From contig JBFGKE010000004.1 of the NCBI GenBank assembly GCA_041576815.1, forward strand, positions 62,001 through 126,000: a stretch of DNA of 64,000 nt, in the 5' to 3' direction. This DNA is from SG8-38 sp041576815 (GTDB lineage: Bacteria > Myxococcota_A > Polyangia > Polyangiales > Houyiibacteriaceae). Both the position numbers and the translations under genes were made by a program. Shown here one piece after another: positions 1 to 8,711 of this stretch (the stretch's first letter is position 1; every line of letters starts with the position of its first letter). The notes under the pieces were generated by a model that did no database searches, had not been told where the DNA came from, and was given only the letters and a program-made list of their open reading frames with translations.

Positions 1-141
1 TTCGACGAAAGCGAGCCAGGTGAGCTCGCGGTTCAGGTAGTGCTCTGGGGAGTCCAGATCGAGGTCTTCGCGCTCGCCTTTTTTCGTCTCGTGCGAGACG
101 CTGGCTGCGGGATGCCCGTTTGTCGTGGAAGGTGAGCTCAT
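1..141 (-). CDS. ppk1: Polyphosphate kinase 1, N-terminal part (runs off window)
   Basis: Reverse-strand reading from an ATG at 141 gives 47 residues that continue past the window edge. After a polar, disordered-looking lead the protein reads SPEHYLNRELTWLAFVE. This matches the conserved start of the PPK1 N domain (NREL-S/T-W-L-x-F). PPK1 reversibly transfers the gamma-phosphate of ATP onto inorganic polyphosphate at the membrane or in the cytoplasm. The catalytic histidines and most of the protein lie outside the window, so activity cannot be judged. It is divergent from the TetR gene at 240 with about 100 bases between them. Confidence 0.8.
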   Translation of the reverse strand, partial: MSSPSTTNGHPAASVSHETKKGEREDLDLDSPEHYLNRELTWLAFVE

Positions 142-239
142 GGGACTCGAAGCATTTAGTGTAGCCCGGAACCCCCCGACCGATCTAGGCGCCAAAATTT
201 CAGCAGTTGTGCATTCTCCGGTTTTTCAGCTAGATCCGC

Positions 240-914
240 GTGACTCTCGCGCCCCTTTCAATCGTGACTTCGAACAAATCCGACACGCTCACTCCGCGTA
301 AAAAGCCGAGCCAGGAGCGCTCGCGCGATAGGGTGGATCGTATTCTCGACGCAACCGCCTCGCTCCTCGGCAGCAAGCCGCTCGACAAGATCACCACCGC
401 GGCGATTGCACAAGAGGCTGACGTTCCGATCGGCTCCGTCTACCAATATTTTCCCAACAAGCTCGCCGTGCTCGCAGAGCTCGCGCGTCGCGTCATGGAA
501 CAGGTCGACCGACGCACCGCAAGCCTGATTGCGGAGGATTTCGGCGTGCTGCCCTGGGATCAGGCGATCGACCGTGCAATCGACGCGACGATTCAGGGCT
601 ACGTCGAGCAGCCAGGCTATGCGCAGCTGCTGCTGAGCATTCGGCCAACGCCCGAGTTCCGCGCGCTCACCGACGAGTCCAACGAACGCGTTGCGGCGAT
701 GCTTGCCTTTCACCCCGCGCTCCAAGCCGTGATCCCCGCCGACCGAATCCAGCTGGTGACCCGCGCCGCGATCGAAGCCGTGAACGCGCTGCAGGATTGG
801 GCGCTTTCCGAGGACGACCCCGCGACCGCCGATCAAATCGTCCGCGAGATGAAGACGTTGCTGAAGGGCTATCTGGCCGTCTACATGGACGAGGACAGCT
901 CCTATCGAGAATAA
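240..914 (+). CDS. TetR/AcrR family transcriptional regulator
   Basis: A 224-residue protein with a GTG start. After about 30 basic, polar residues (PRKKPSQERSRDRVDRIL) comes a typical TetR DNA-binding domain at roughly residues 30-78. Its recognition helix pattern is TTAAIAQEADVPIGSVYQYF followed by NK, where the GSVYQYFPNK signature is nearly invariant in the family. The rest is the helical ligand-binding and dimerisation domain, whose ligand cannot be read from sequence. It stands alone between the divergent ppk1 gene and the redox operon at 1030, so its target could be either neighbour. The N-terminal extension before the HTH is longer than usual. Confidence 0.88.
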   Translation: MTLAPLSIVTSNKSDTLTPRKKPSQERSRDRVDRILDATASLLGSKPLDKITTAAIAQEADVPIGSVYQYFPNKLAVLAELARRVMEQVDRRTASLIAEDFGVLPWDQAIDRAIDATIQGYVEQPGYAQLLLSIRPTPEFRALTDESNERVAAMLAFHPALQAVIPADRIQLVTRAAIEAVNALQDWALSEDDPATADQIVREMKTLLKGYLAVYMDEDSSYRE

Positions 915-959
915 AGCGCAATCGATCTAGACCTTTAGCGAAAATTGAAAATTGTGAGG

Positions 960-1020
960 TATGCTCACTTTTCAAACGCGAGATTCGATGATAGAACCAC
1001 CAAATCTTTTCGGAGGAGGA
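960..1020 (+). promoter_or_regulatory. Possible -10 box and strong ribosome site ahead of the beta-helix lipoprotein
   Basis: A TATGCT hexamer at 960-965 is a plausible -10 box, but no convincing -35 is seen at the right spacing. A purine-rich GGAGGAGGA at 1012-1020 sits about 9 bases before the ATG at 1030 and decides the start. A longer in-frame opening from 961 would place the signal peptide internally. Confidence 0.4.
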
Positions 1021-1029
1021 GACGGGTCC

Positions 1030-2583
1030 ATGAATTTCAAAGTTCTTATCAGCGTGATTTTCACGGTTGCCATCGCGGTTGGAGGCTGCAGCGAGGGCGG
1101 AGGCGATGGTGGCGGCGGCGGCTCGGCCGGGTCCGCGGGCTCCGGCGGCTCAGCCGGCAGCGGCGGCACCCCGATTGTGCCGAAGACGTGCGCCGACGTG
1201 CCGGAGGTCAGTGGCTACATCGTCGAAGGCGCCCCGCCGACGTCGAGTGACGACTGTATGATCACGCTCGACCCCACCGGGACCGATGACCACATCCAGA
1301 TCATCAACGCGCTGGTCGACAACACCTTCGGAGCAAGTGACGCGCTGTGCCTGACCGCCGGTACTTGGGACATGGGCGGCACGATCGGAATTACGGACGA
1401 TCCCGGCATGACGCTCAAGGGCATCGGTGCCTCGCCCGCGGATGTCGTGCTGGACTACGCCGACGAAAACGGTGATGGCCGCGGCACCAAAGGCATCAAC
1501 GTCGGCGTCGACAACGTCGCCATCGAGAACCTGTGGGTGAAGAACACCCGCGAGAACGGCGTCGAGCAGCGCGGCACCGACGGCTCGATCATGCGCAAGG
1601 TCATGGTGAGCTGGGACGACCGCTGCGCCCGACCGAATCCTCCGGCAAACTGCGATGCGGCCTGCAACAACACCGAGGCTTGCGGCGACCAGCGCCTCGT
1701 CTGTTCCACTCAGCTGGTCGGTGGAACCGAAGGCACCTGCGTCGGCAACATGACGCTGAACGGCGCCTACGGGATCTACCCCACCGACTGCTCGAACACG
1801 CTCGTCGAGTACAGCCAAGTCCAAGGCGCGTCCGACGCAGGCATCTACATCGGCAAGTGCACCGGCGGCTCGGTCGAGAACAACATCATTTACGAGAACG
1901 TCGCCGGGCTCGAGGTCGAAAACTGCGTGAGCGTCGATGCCTCGAACAACACCGCCTTCGACAACGTCGGCGGCGTATTTGCCCTTCAGCAGGATATCTC
2001 GAGCGACATGCAGTCCAACACCGACGTCCGTTTGTTCGAGAACGAGTCGTACTGCAACAACCACCCGAACTTCGCGAAGCCGGGCAGCGCGGTCTCGGGC
2101 ATCCCGGTGGGCACCGGTCTGCTGAGCTTTGCTGGCGACGGGGTCGAGATCTTCGACAACATCATCACCGACAACCTCACGCTCGGCATCGGCATGGCGA
2201 GCAACGTGCTCAACTGCCAAGTGGCTGGCTCCGATTGCCCGCCATACACCCCCGGCTACGACCCCTACGTGAAGAACAACTACATCCACGACAACCTCTT
2301 CACGAACAACGGTACCGATCCGCAGGGCATTTTCGGGACCCTCTTCAAGATCCTGGGCTTTGGAGTCCCGGGTACGCCCGTGCCGGACATCGTGTGGGAC
2401 GGATACCAGGAAGCGCCCAGCGACGTGGGGCTTTGCCTGGGCACGGACGCGGCCGCGGCGGCCTCCGTGCTGGTCATTGGCGACGTTTGCCAAACCCCGA
2501 TCGATCCCGCGCTCGAGGACTACATCGACTGCGCGACGACCAACGCCTCGACCGACCAAACGCCGTATCTCTGCGTGCCTTAG
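1030..2583 (+). CDS. Parallel beta-helix repeat lipoprotein (SO2930-associated type)
   Basis: 517 residues from the ATG at 1030. The start is chosen because it gives a clean lipoprotein signal peptide ending in the lipobox AVGG-C20. A Gly/Ser/Ala linker (about residues 21-50) follows, then a right-handed beta-helix with repeated VENNIIYENVAG- and VKNNYIHDNLFT-type rungs. A Cys-rich insertion at about 200-240 (NCDAACNNTEACGD) interrupts the helix. The family has no proven reaction; such proteins are typically found beside the diheme protein encoded next. The gap to that gene is 27 bases, so the two are probably co-transcribed. It is probably anchored in the outer membrane facing the periplasm or exterior. 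Family assignment is by pattern recall, not search. Confidence 0.8.
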   Translation: MNFKVLISVIFTVAIAVGGCSEGGGDGGGGGSAGSAGSGGSAGSGGTPIVPKTCADVPEVSGYIVEGAPPTSSDDCMITLDPTGTDDHIQIINALVDNTFGASDALCLTAGTWDMGGTIGITDDPGMTLKGIGASPADVVLDYADENGDGRGTKGINVGVDNVAIENLWVKNTRENGVEQRGTDGSIMRKVMVSWDDRCARPNPPANCDAACNNTEACGDQRLVCSTQLVGGTEGTCVGNMTLNGAYGIYPTDCSNTLVEYSQVQGASDAGIYIGKCTGGSVENNIIYENVAGLEVENCVSVDASNNTAFDNVGGVFALQQDISSDMQSNTDVRLFENESYCNNHPNFAKPGSAVSGIPVGTGLLSFAGDGVEIFDNIITDNLTLGIGMASNVLNCQVAGSDCPPYTPGYDPYVKNNYIHDNLFTNNGTDPQGIFGTLFKILGFGVPGTPVPDIVWDGYQEAPSDVGLCLGTDAAAAASVLVIGDVCQTPIDPALEDYIDCATTNASTDQTPYLCVP

Positions 2584-2610
2584 GTCCGACTGAAGAAAGG
2601 GAAGCGCCCC

Positions 2611-3879
2611 ATGAAGACACTTGGCTTTAGCTTCTTCGTCCTCCTCCTCGCGGTCTCGGTTGGCTGCAGCAGCAGCGACGGCGAGGGTGGCACGGCCGGT
2701 ATCGGTGGCAACGCCGGTACCGGCGGCGGGAGCGGCATGGGCGGCGTCGGAGGTGATGGCGGCAACGCAGGCATGGGCGGCGTCGGCGGCATGGGTGGCA
2801 TGGCCGGCGTTGGCGGGATGGCCGGCGGGGGTGGCAATCCGTCCGGCCCGCCTCAGTTCTTGTCGGAGTGGGGTCTCTTCAAGAGCATCCCCGACCAGAT
2901 TCCCGAAGATGGCGTCATTCCTTACGAGGTGACCGCCCCGCTCTTCACCGACGACGCCGCGAAGCTCCGATTCGTGCAGCTTCCTGACGGGGCGCAAATC
3001 GACTACGACGAAATCGAGCGGTGGACCAATCCGCCCGGAACGATCTACATCAAGACGTTCGCCTACCCCGTCGACGCCCGCCAGCCCGAGCTCGGCCTTC
3101 AGCTCCTCGAGACGCGCCTACTGGTCTTTCACGAGAGCGGAGCCGACACCTGGACCTATGTGTATCCGGACGGAGACAACAGCGACGCCGAGCGAATCAA
3201 CTTCGGGCCCGTGCTCGACGTGAGCTACACCGACGCTTTGGGAGACGTGATCTCGTTGAACTACGAGGTGCCAAGCGTTCCGCAGTGCAAGGAGTGCCAC
3301 GGTATAGCGACGCGCTCGCTCGGGCCGTCGACGGGGATGTTCAACCGAGACAACGACTACGGCGATGGAATCGGCGTCCAGAATCAAATCGACTACATGC
3401 ATAGTCTCGGCATGTTCGACCAGGAACCCGAGCCGGTGATCGAGCAGCGGACGACGTACGTCTCCGACCCGGCCGTCAACGATATTGCCAGCCTTCACGA
3501 CCGAGTGCGCTCGTATTTGGACTCCAACTGCGCCCATTGCCATGCGCCGGCCCCGTTTGGAGAGATCTCCGACAAGGGGCTCTACCTCGACTACCAGAGC
3601 ATGGACCCGGATACGGGCACCAGCTTCTTCACCTGGGGTGTCTGCAAGCCGCAGTCTTCGGGTGGCAATGGGCTCGACTGCGACCAGGCCCTGGACGTCG
3701 TTCCCGGCGACCCCGATTCGTCGTTGTTGATTTGTCGAATGGAGTCGATCGCAGCCGGTGAGCGCATGGCGCCGCTCGGACGAACGATCGTCCACGTCGA
3801 GGGCGTCGCGCTCTTGCGGCAATGGGTTCAGGAGCTCCCGAACCTCTTCGAGGGTGTGACGGCCGGCTGCCCGCAGTGA
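2611..3879 (+). CDS. SO2930-family diheme c-type cytochrome lipoprotein
   Basis: 422 residues. Signal peptide with lipobox SVG-C19, then a Gly/Met-rich linker to about residue 75. The mature part opens with FLSEWGLFKS and VIPYEVTAPLFTDDAAKLRF, which is the signature I associate with the HNE_0200/SO2930 family. Two c-type heme sites are visible: CKECH (226-230) and CAHCH (307-311). These should be covalently loaded with heme in the periplasm. The family role is unproven and presumed to be electron transfer paired with the beta-helix partner upstream. The following MauG-like gene begins 3 bases after the stop, so the three genes form an operon. Confidence 0.82.
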   Translation: MKTLGFSFFVLLLAVSVGCSSSDGEGGTAGIGGNAGTGGGSGMGGVGGDGGNAGMGGVGGMGGMAGVGGMAGGGGNPSGPPQFLSEWGLFKSIPDQIPEDGVIPYEVTAPLFTDDAAKLRFVQLPDGAQIDYDEIERWTNPPGTIYIKTFAYPVDARQPELGLQLLETRLLVFHESGADTWTYVYPDGDNSDAERINFGPVLDVSYTDALGDVISLNYEVPSVPQCKECHGIATRSLGPSTGMFNRDNDYGDGIGVQNQIDYMHSLGMFDQEPEPVIEQRTTYVSDPAVNDIASLHDRVRSYLDSNCAHCHAPAPFGEISDKGLYLDYQSMDPDTGTSFFTWGVCKPQSSGGNGLDCDQALDVVPGDPDSSLLICRMESIAAGERMAPLGRTIVHVEGVALLRQWVQELPNLFEGVTAGCPQ

Positions 3880-3882
3880 CCT

Positions 3883-4971
3883 ATGATGCGCCTGCTCCGC
3901 TGGACCTTGGGTTTCGCGGCGCTCGTCGCCGCCTGCGGCGACGCGGCTGATTCGGCGCAAAGCACGGTGGGCGAGCCCGATGTGACGCCGTCGCTCCCTT
4001 GGCCGCTGGCGGAGTTCCCGGCGCTTCCCGACATCGCTCGAAACGTTCCCGAAGCTCGGATCGAGCTCGGAAACCTTCTTTTCTACGACCCGATTCTCTC
4101 GATCGACCGCGAGACGGCATGCGCGACGTGCCACAGCGAGTTTTGGGGCATGAGCGATGCGCTTCCGGTCGCGGTGGGCCACAGCGCGGGCCCGCTGGCC
4201 GGACCGGGCCGCGAGGGCCCCAACACACTTCGGCGCAATTCGCCCGCGCTCTTCAACTTGGCCTTTCGGGAGAGCCTCCTCTGGGACGGCGGCGCCACGT
4301 CCCTCGAAGAGCAGGCCCTGATGCCGATGCGCGCCGACGACGAGCTCGCCTTGGAGCCGAGCTTGGCGGTCGCGGAGCTCTCGGCGATTCCCGAATACGT
4401 CGCGCTTTTCGAAGAGGCCTTTCCAGACGAGCCCGAAATCACCGAGACCAACCTCGCCGCTGCGCTTGCTGCGTTTCAGCGAACGATGATCTCGGATCGC
4501 TCGCTCTACGACGCCTATGCTCGTGGTGAGACTTCCGTTTTCGACGAAGGGCTCATCGAAGGCATGTTCTTGTTCGCCGAGATGGGATGCAGCGACTGCC
4601 ACCAGCCCCCACTCTTCGAATCGGAAACCTTTTCCAATCGACACGTGCCGCAGGTCGCGGGCATCGAGGATGAGGGGCGCGCCGAGGTCACCGGACGGGC
4701 CGATGACACCCGCAAATTTCGGGCTCCGACTCTCCGGAACTTGTTCGAATCGGAGCCTTACTTCCACAACGGGTCCGTCGAGAAGCTCGACGATGCGGTG
4801 CGCCACGAGCTCGAGCAGAGCGGCCAGACGTTCACTGACGAGGACGTACAGCTGATCGAGCGCTTCATCAGAGACGCGCTTCGGGACGACAGCCGAAGTG
4901 CGGAGCGCCCGCGGAGCGTTCCGAGCGGCCTACCGACACCGCTCGACGGTCCCATCTTTCCGGGTCGCTAG
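3883..4971 (+). CDS. MauG/cytochrome c peroxidase-like diheme enzyme, lipoprotein
   Basis: 362 residues with a short lipoprotein signal (LVAA-C18). Two CxxCH heme sites occur at CATCH (80-84) and CSDCH (236-240), separated by about 155 residues as in diheme peroxidases. The family motifs ELGNLLFYDP, RNSPALFNLAF and FRAPTLRNL are present. Members either reduce hydrogen peroxide or, as in MauG and MbnH, oxidise a protein or peptide substrate. The sequence resembles the MXAN_0977/MbnH branch, but its usual four-Cys partner (MbnP) is not next to it. It follows the diheme cytochrome by 3 bases, suggesting that cytochrome or the beta-helix protein as redox partner or substrate (inference). It converges on the AidB-like gene. 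Confidence 0.82.
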   Translation: MMRLLRWTLGFAALVAACGDAADSAQSTVGEPDVTPSLPWPLAEFPALPDIARNVPEARIELGNLLFYDPILSIDRETACATCHSEFWGMSDALPVAVGHSAGPLAGPGREGPNTLRRNSPALFNLAFRESLLWDGGATSLEEQALMPMRADDELALEPSLAVAELSAIPEYVALFEEAFPDEPEITETNLAAALAAFQRTMISDRSLYDAYARGETSVFDEGLIEGMFLFAEMGCSDCHQPPLFESETFSNRHVPQVAGIEDEGRAEVTGRADDTRKFRAPTLRNLFESEPYFHNGSVEKLDDAVRHELEQSGQTFTDEDVQLIERFIRDALRDDSRSAERPRSVPSGLPTPLDGPIFPGR

Positions 4972-4976
4972 GAACT

Positions 4977-6641
4977 TCAGTCGACCAAGAGGCGGCTCTC
5001 GTTCGTGAAGTCGTCGTCTTCCACGAGATCGATGCGGCTCCGCGCGTAGCGTCGGGCGGCGGCTAGTGCGCGCTCCCCAACGCCGTGATCGAGACACCAC
5101 TGCGCGTGATCTGCGAGCAGCGCGAGCTCCGTTGCGCGGCCGAGCGTCATGGCAAAGCGACGTGCGCCGGCTTCGACGAGCGAACGTTCGGCGATGTTTT
5201 GCTGGAGCCACTGACCCGCGTGCTGGACGGCACGCGTAACCTTCTCGACCGCAGACGCCAACCGCGGATCGGTCGCCGCTCCGAGCCGCGAGCGGATGTC
5301 TGCGGTGAACGCATCCCAGACGCCATCCTGCTTGAGAGCCCGCAGCGTATCGAGCGAAAGCACGTTGGTCGTGCCCTCCCAGATCGGAAGCACCTGGGCA
5401 TCCGCAAGAAGCTTCGGCAGCCCCGTGTCGTTCACGTATCCGGCGCCTCCAAAGGCTTCGAGCCCCTCGGACGCGATCGCCACGGCCTGCTTTCCGGTCG
5501 TCAGCTTCCCAATTGGCGTAAGCATACGACTGATGAGCTCCTCCGAGGCCGTGGCTTCGCCCGATTCGATGCGGCCGAGCAGCTCGACGACGCGAAACGT
5601 GAGCAGAAACGCTCCCTGCGTCTCCGCCACCATTTCCGCGAGCGTGTCGACGTGGAGCGGCTTGTCGATCAGGAGCGCACCGAAGGCCTCCCGCTTGTTC
5701 GCATAGTCGCGGGCGAGCGCGATCGCACGCTGCATGCCGAGAGCCGCGCCCACGGCGTTCCAGGTGCGGGTGATGTTGAGCATGGGAGTGATGTTGCGGA
5801 CGCCGTTCTCGAGCCCGGCCACGGGGATGGCATCGACGCCGTCGAGGGTCATTTCGGCCGTCGGGAGCTTTCGGGTACCGAACTTGTCCTTGAGTCTGTT
5901 GATGCGAAGGCCTTTAAGCCGACCTCGATCGTCGCGCAGCTCGAGATAGAACATTGCCAAGCCCCGGCCGCCCGGCGGATTGCCCTCCGGCCTCGCGAGG
6001 GTCAGCGCCATGTCGGCGGTGGTCGCCGAGGTAAACCATTTCGTCCCATACAGGCGCCAGACATCCCCATCGCGCTTGGCGACCGTTTCGGTTTGCCCGA
6101 CGTCCGAGCCCCCGATGCGCTCCGTCATCCACTGCCCCGAGGTCCACATCGTAGCGGGGTCACGCGAAAGGAGTCGCGGGAGCGCGTGATCGATCAGCGC
6201 CTGATTGCCGGAATCGAGCAGCGTGCGTGCTGCACCGTCGGTCATTGCGAGCGGACAGTTGTAGGTGTCGAGCGAGGCCTGCGTGACGTAGTTCAACACG
6301 TGCTGATGGATGCGCGCAAAAGGCCCCAGCGCTCGGTCGTACCCCGCGGCCACGAGGCCGTGCTCGGCACAGATCCGCTGCGCGCGCTGCCAGACCTCGG
6401 TCACCTCGACTTCATCGATGCGGTTGCCCCATGCATCCCAAACCGTGTGAACCGGCTCGTTGTCGAGGTCGGCCTGCGAGAGCTGATAGAGCTCCCCGCC
6501 GCTTAGCTCGCCGAGCGCCCGGTACTCGGGCTCGAAGCGCTCACGGAGCTCTGCAGGAAGGGTGCGCTCCAGGTACTCGCGGAGCAGATCGTCAGAATCG
6601 TATTGATTTCCGAGGTTTGGAGGTGCCTGATGGAAGCCCAT
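4977..6641 (-). CDS. AidB-like acyl-CoA dehydrogenase family flavoprotein
   Basis: 554 residues, longer than ordinary acyl-CoA dehydrogenases (about 380) and close to the AidB subfamily (about 540). The FAD-contact motif WMTERIGGSDVG and the C-terminal EAFGGAGYVNDTGLPKL with PIWEGTTNVLSLD are hallmarks of AidB-type proteins. AidB binds FAD and DNA and protects against alkylating damage in E. coli. Many relatives outside enterobacteria are simply predicted acyl-CoA dehydrogenases, so the substrate is open. It is transcribed alone and is divergent from nadE with about 114 bases between. Confidence 0.85.
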   Translation of the reverse strand: MGFHQAPPNLGNQYDSDDLLREYLERTLPAELRERFEPEYRALGELSGGELYQLSQADLDNEPVHTVWDAWGNRIDEVEVTEVWQRAQRICAEHGLVAAGYDRALGPFARIHQHVLNYVTQASLDTYNCPLAMTDGAARTLLDSGNQALIDHALPRLLSRDPATMWTSGQWMTERIGGSDVGQTETVAKRDGDVWRLYGTKWFTSATTADMALTLARPEGNPPGGRGLAMFYLELRDDRGRLKGLRINRLKDKFGTRKLPTAEMTLDGVDAIPVAGLENGVRNITPMLNITRTWNAVGAALGMQRAIALARDYANKREAFGALLIDKPLHVDTLAEMVAETQGAFLLTFRVVELLGRIESGEATASEELISRMLTPIGKLTTGKQAVAIASEGLEAFGGAGYVNDTGLPKLLADAQVLPIWEGTTNVLSLDTLRALKQDGVWDAFTADIRSRLGAATDPRLASAVEKVTRAVQHAGQWLQQNIAERSLVEAGARRFAMTLGRATELALLADHAQWCLDHGVGERALAAARRYARSRIDLVEDDDFTNESRLLVD

Positions 6642-6755
6642 ACATTACTCGACTTAGCAGAAAATGACGCGTGACGAAATCATCATACGCCTGCCACTTC
6701 GGGGAGTCAATCGCCTGCGAAGCCAGAGGAACGCCGGCGGTGCTAGAGAGGATGC

Positions 6756-8711
6756 ATGATCCCGATCAAAGTCGCGACCGCGTCGTTAAACCAGACGCCA
6801 CTCGATTGGGCGGGAAACCAGGCGCGCATCGAAGCCGTGCTCGAGGCGGCCAAGGCCGAAGGGGTGTCATTTCTGGTGCTGCCAGAGCTCTGCATCACCG
6901 GGTACGGCTGTGAAGACACCTTTCTAGGACCCGATGTCGCGGAACGCGCATGGTCGATGCTCACGGAGCTCGTACCCCAAACGAAGGGCATGGTCGTGAG
7001 CATCGGGATGCCGGTGCGCCGGCGAGGCGGCCTCTACAACACGGCGTGCGTCGTCGCCGACGGCCGCATCGCGGGGTTCGCCGCGAAAGAGCACCTCGCC
7101 GGCGAAGGGCTTCACTACGAGCCGCGATGGTTCAAACCGTGGCCGAACCACCAGGTCGTCGAGCTCGAGCGCGACGGACAAAGCTATCCGTTTGGCGACG
7201 TGTTTTTCGATTTCTCCGACGTGCGCGTCGGCTTCGAGATCTGCGAGGACGCGTGGGTCGCTCAGCGTCGGGGTGCCCTCGACGGTCATGCGATGGACAT
7301 TCTGGTCAACCCGAGCGCGAGCCACTTTGCATTCGACAAACACGAGATCCGCGAACGCCTTGTTCTCGAGGGGTCTCGGTCGATGGCGGTCACGTACCTC
7401 TACGCGAACCTGCTCGGCAACGAGGCAGGCCGCGTGATCTACGACGGGGACTGCTACATCGCGCAGAACGGAAAGCTGCTCGCCCGCTCGCCTCGTCTGA
7501 CATTCGACGACTGGACGTTGACCTCGGCCGTCGTCGACGTGGAAGCCTCGCGTACCGAGCAAGTCCGGTCGACCAGCTTCCAGGCGGACAGCACCGACCC
7601 GGGCGTGAAGCGAATCACCGTCGATTTCGAGCTGCGCCGCGCCACGATGAAGCGCAGCGAGCCGTCGCAAGAGCGCTGGGAAAAGAGCAAGCACGACAAA
7701 GAGGAAGAGTTCATGCGGGCGATCACCCTCGCGCTCTTCGACTATCTGCGCAAAAGCCGGTCCCGTGGGTTCGTTCTCAGCATCAGCGGAGGCGCCGACT
7801 CGGCGGCGGCGGCGTGTCTGGTGGCGCTCATGGTCGAGCGTGCCCTCGGTGCGCTCGGGCCCGAGCGGTTCGCGGAAAAAATCGGCCTCGATGCTCACCC
7901 CACCGCTCGCGACTGGGTTCGAGAGCTTTTGTGCTGCGCATACCAGCCGACGGAGAACAGCAGCAGCGTCACACACGACGCGGCCGCTGGCCTGGCCGAA
8001 GCGATCGGCGCGACGTTCTACGTCTTGCCGGTCGGCCACATCGTCGACGCCTACGAGGAGCTGACTTCGAAAGCGATCGGACGGCAGCTCAACTGGGAAG
8101 ACGACGACATCACGCTGCAGAACATCCAGGCGCGCGCGCGGGGGCCGAGCGTCTGGATGCTCGCGAACATCCGGGGCGCCCTGCTCTTGTCGACGAGCAA
8201 TCGCTCGGAGGCGGCGGTCGGATACGCGACGATGGACGGCGACACCTGTGGCGGGCTGAGCCCGATTGCGGGGATCGACAAGGCGTTTCTTCGGCGTTGG
8301 CTCCGCTGGCTCGAAACGACGGGCCCAATCGGGATGCACCCGATCCCTGCGCTTCACGCCGTCAATGTACAGGTGCCGACCGCAGAGCTTCGGCCCCAGA
8401 ATGCCGACCAAACCGACGAGGGCGATCTCATGCCCTACCCGGTGCTCGACGCGATCGAGCGGCTTGCGATTGGCGACAAGCTGCCGCCCGCGAGCTGCCT
8501 GGAAATCCTCCAAGGGGAGTTTCCGGCACACTCCGAAGCAGAGCTTCGGGAGTGGGTGAAACGGTTCTTTCGCCTTTGGTCCCGCAACCAATGGAAGCGC
8601 GAGCGCTACGCGCCGTCGTTCCACGTCGATGACAAGAACCTCGACCCGAAAACGTGGTGCCGGTTTCCGATCCTCTCCGGCGGTTTCGAACGCGAGCTAT
8701 CGGAGCTCTGA
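6756..8711 (+). CDS. nadE: Glutamine-dependent NAD(+) synthetase
   Basis: 651 residues with two domains. The N-terminal nitrilase-type glutaminase (about 1-290) has its Glu in VLPELCITGYG, its Lys in AAKEHLAGEG and the nucleophile C163 in FEICEDAW. The C-terminal NAD synthetase domain has the ATP-pyrophosphatase loop SGGADS at 344-349. The enzyme amidates deamido-NAD to NAD using ATP and ammonia channelled from glutamine, the last step of NAD synthesis. Length and layout fit the long glutamine-dependent class (as in Mycobacterium), not the short ammonia-dependent form. Its 3' end overlaps the convergent hydrolase gene by 15 bases. Confidence 0.95.
   Translation: MIPIKVATASLNQTPLDWAGNQARIEAVLEAAKAEGVSFLVLPELCITGYGCEDTFLGPDVAERAWSMLTELVPQTKGMVVSIGMPVRRRGGLYNTACVVADGRIAGFAAKEHLAGEGLHYEPRWFKPWPNHQVVELERDGQSYPFGDVFFDFSDVRVGFEICEDAWVAQRRGALDGHAMDILVNPSASHFAFDKHEIRERLVLEGSRSMAVTYLYANLLGNEAGRVIYDGDCYIAQNGKLLARSPRLTFDDWTLTSAVVDVEASRTEQVRSTSFQADSTDPGVKRITVDFELRRATMKRSEPSQERWEKSKHDKEEEFMRAITLALFDYLRKSRSRGFVLSISGGADSAAAACLVALMVERALGALGPERFAEKIGLDAHPTARDWVRELLCCAYQPTENSSSVTHDAAAGLAEAIGATFYVLPVGHIVDAYEELTSKAIGRQLNWEDDDITLQNIQARARGPSVWMLANIRGALLLSTSNRSEAAVGYATMDGDTCGGLSPIAGIDKAFLRRWLRWLETTGPIGMHPIPALHAVNVQVPTAELRPQNADQTDEGDLMPYPVLDAIERLAIGDKLPPASCLEILQGEFPAHSEAELREWVKRFFRLWSRNQWKRERYAPSFHVDDKNLDPKTWCRFPILSGGFERELSEL

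Noticed and set aside
1150..2997. Reverse-strand open frame of 615 codons
   Set aside because: It lies over the beta-helix and diheme genes, is His/Arg/Val/Asp-rich with no domain, and is a typical antisense shadow of high-G+C coding DNA.
3118..4806. Reverse-strand open frame of 562 codons
   Set aside because: Antisense to two genes with clear heme motifs; no recognisable domain or start signals.
3883..4971. Complete MbnH/MbnP pair
   Set aside because: The diheme enzyme resembles MbnH, but no four-Cys MbnP-like partner gene is adjacent.
5085..6506. Plus-strand open frame of 473 codons
   Set aside because: Antisense to the AidB-like gene; low-complexity Arg/Glu composition.
6924..8624. Long open frames on both strands within nadE
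   Set aside because: nadE carries all catalytic motifs; the others are compositional artefacts.
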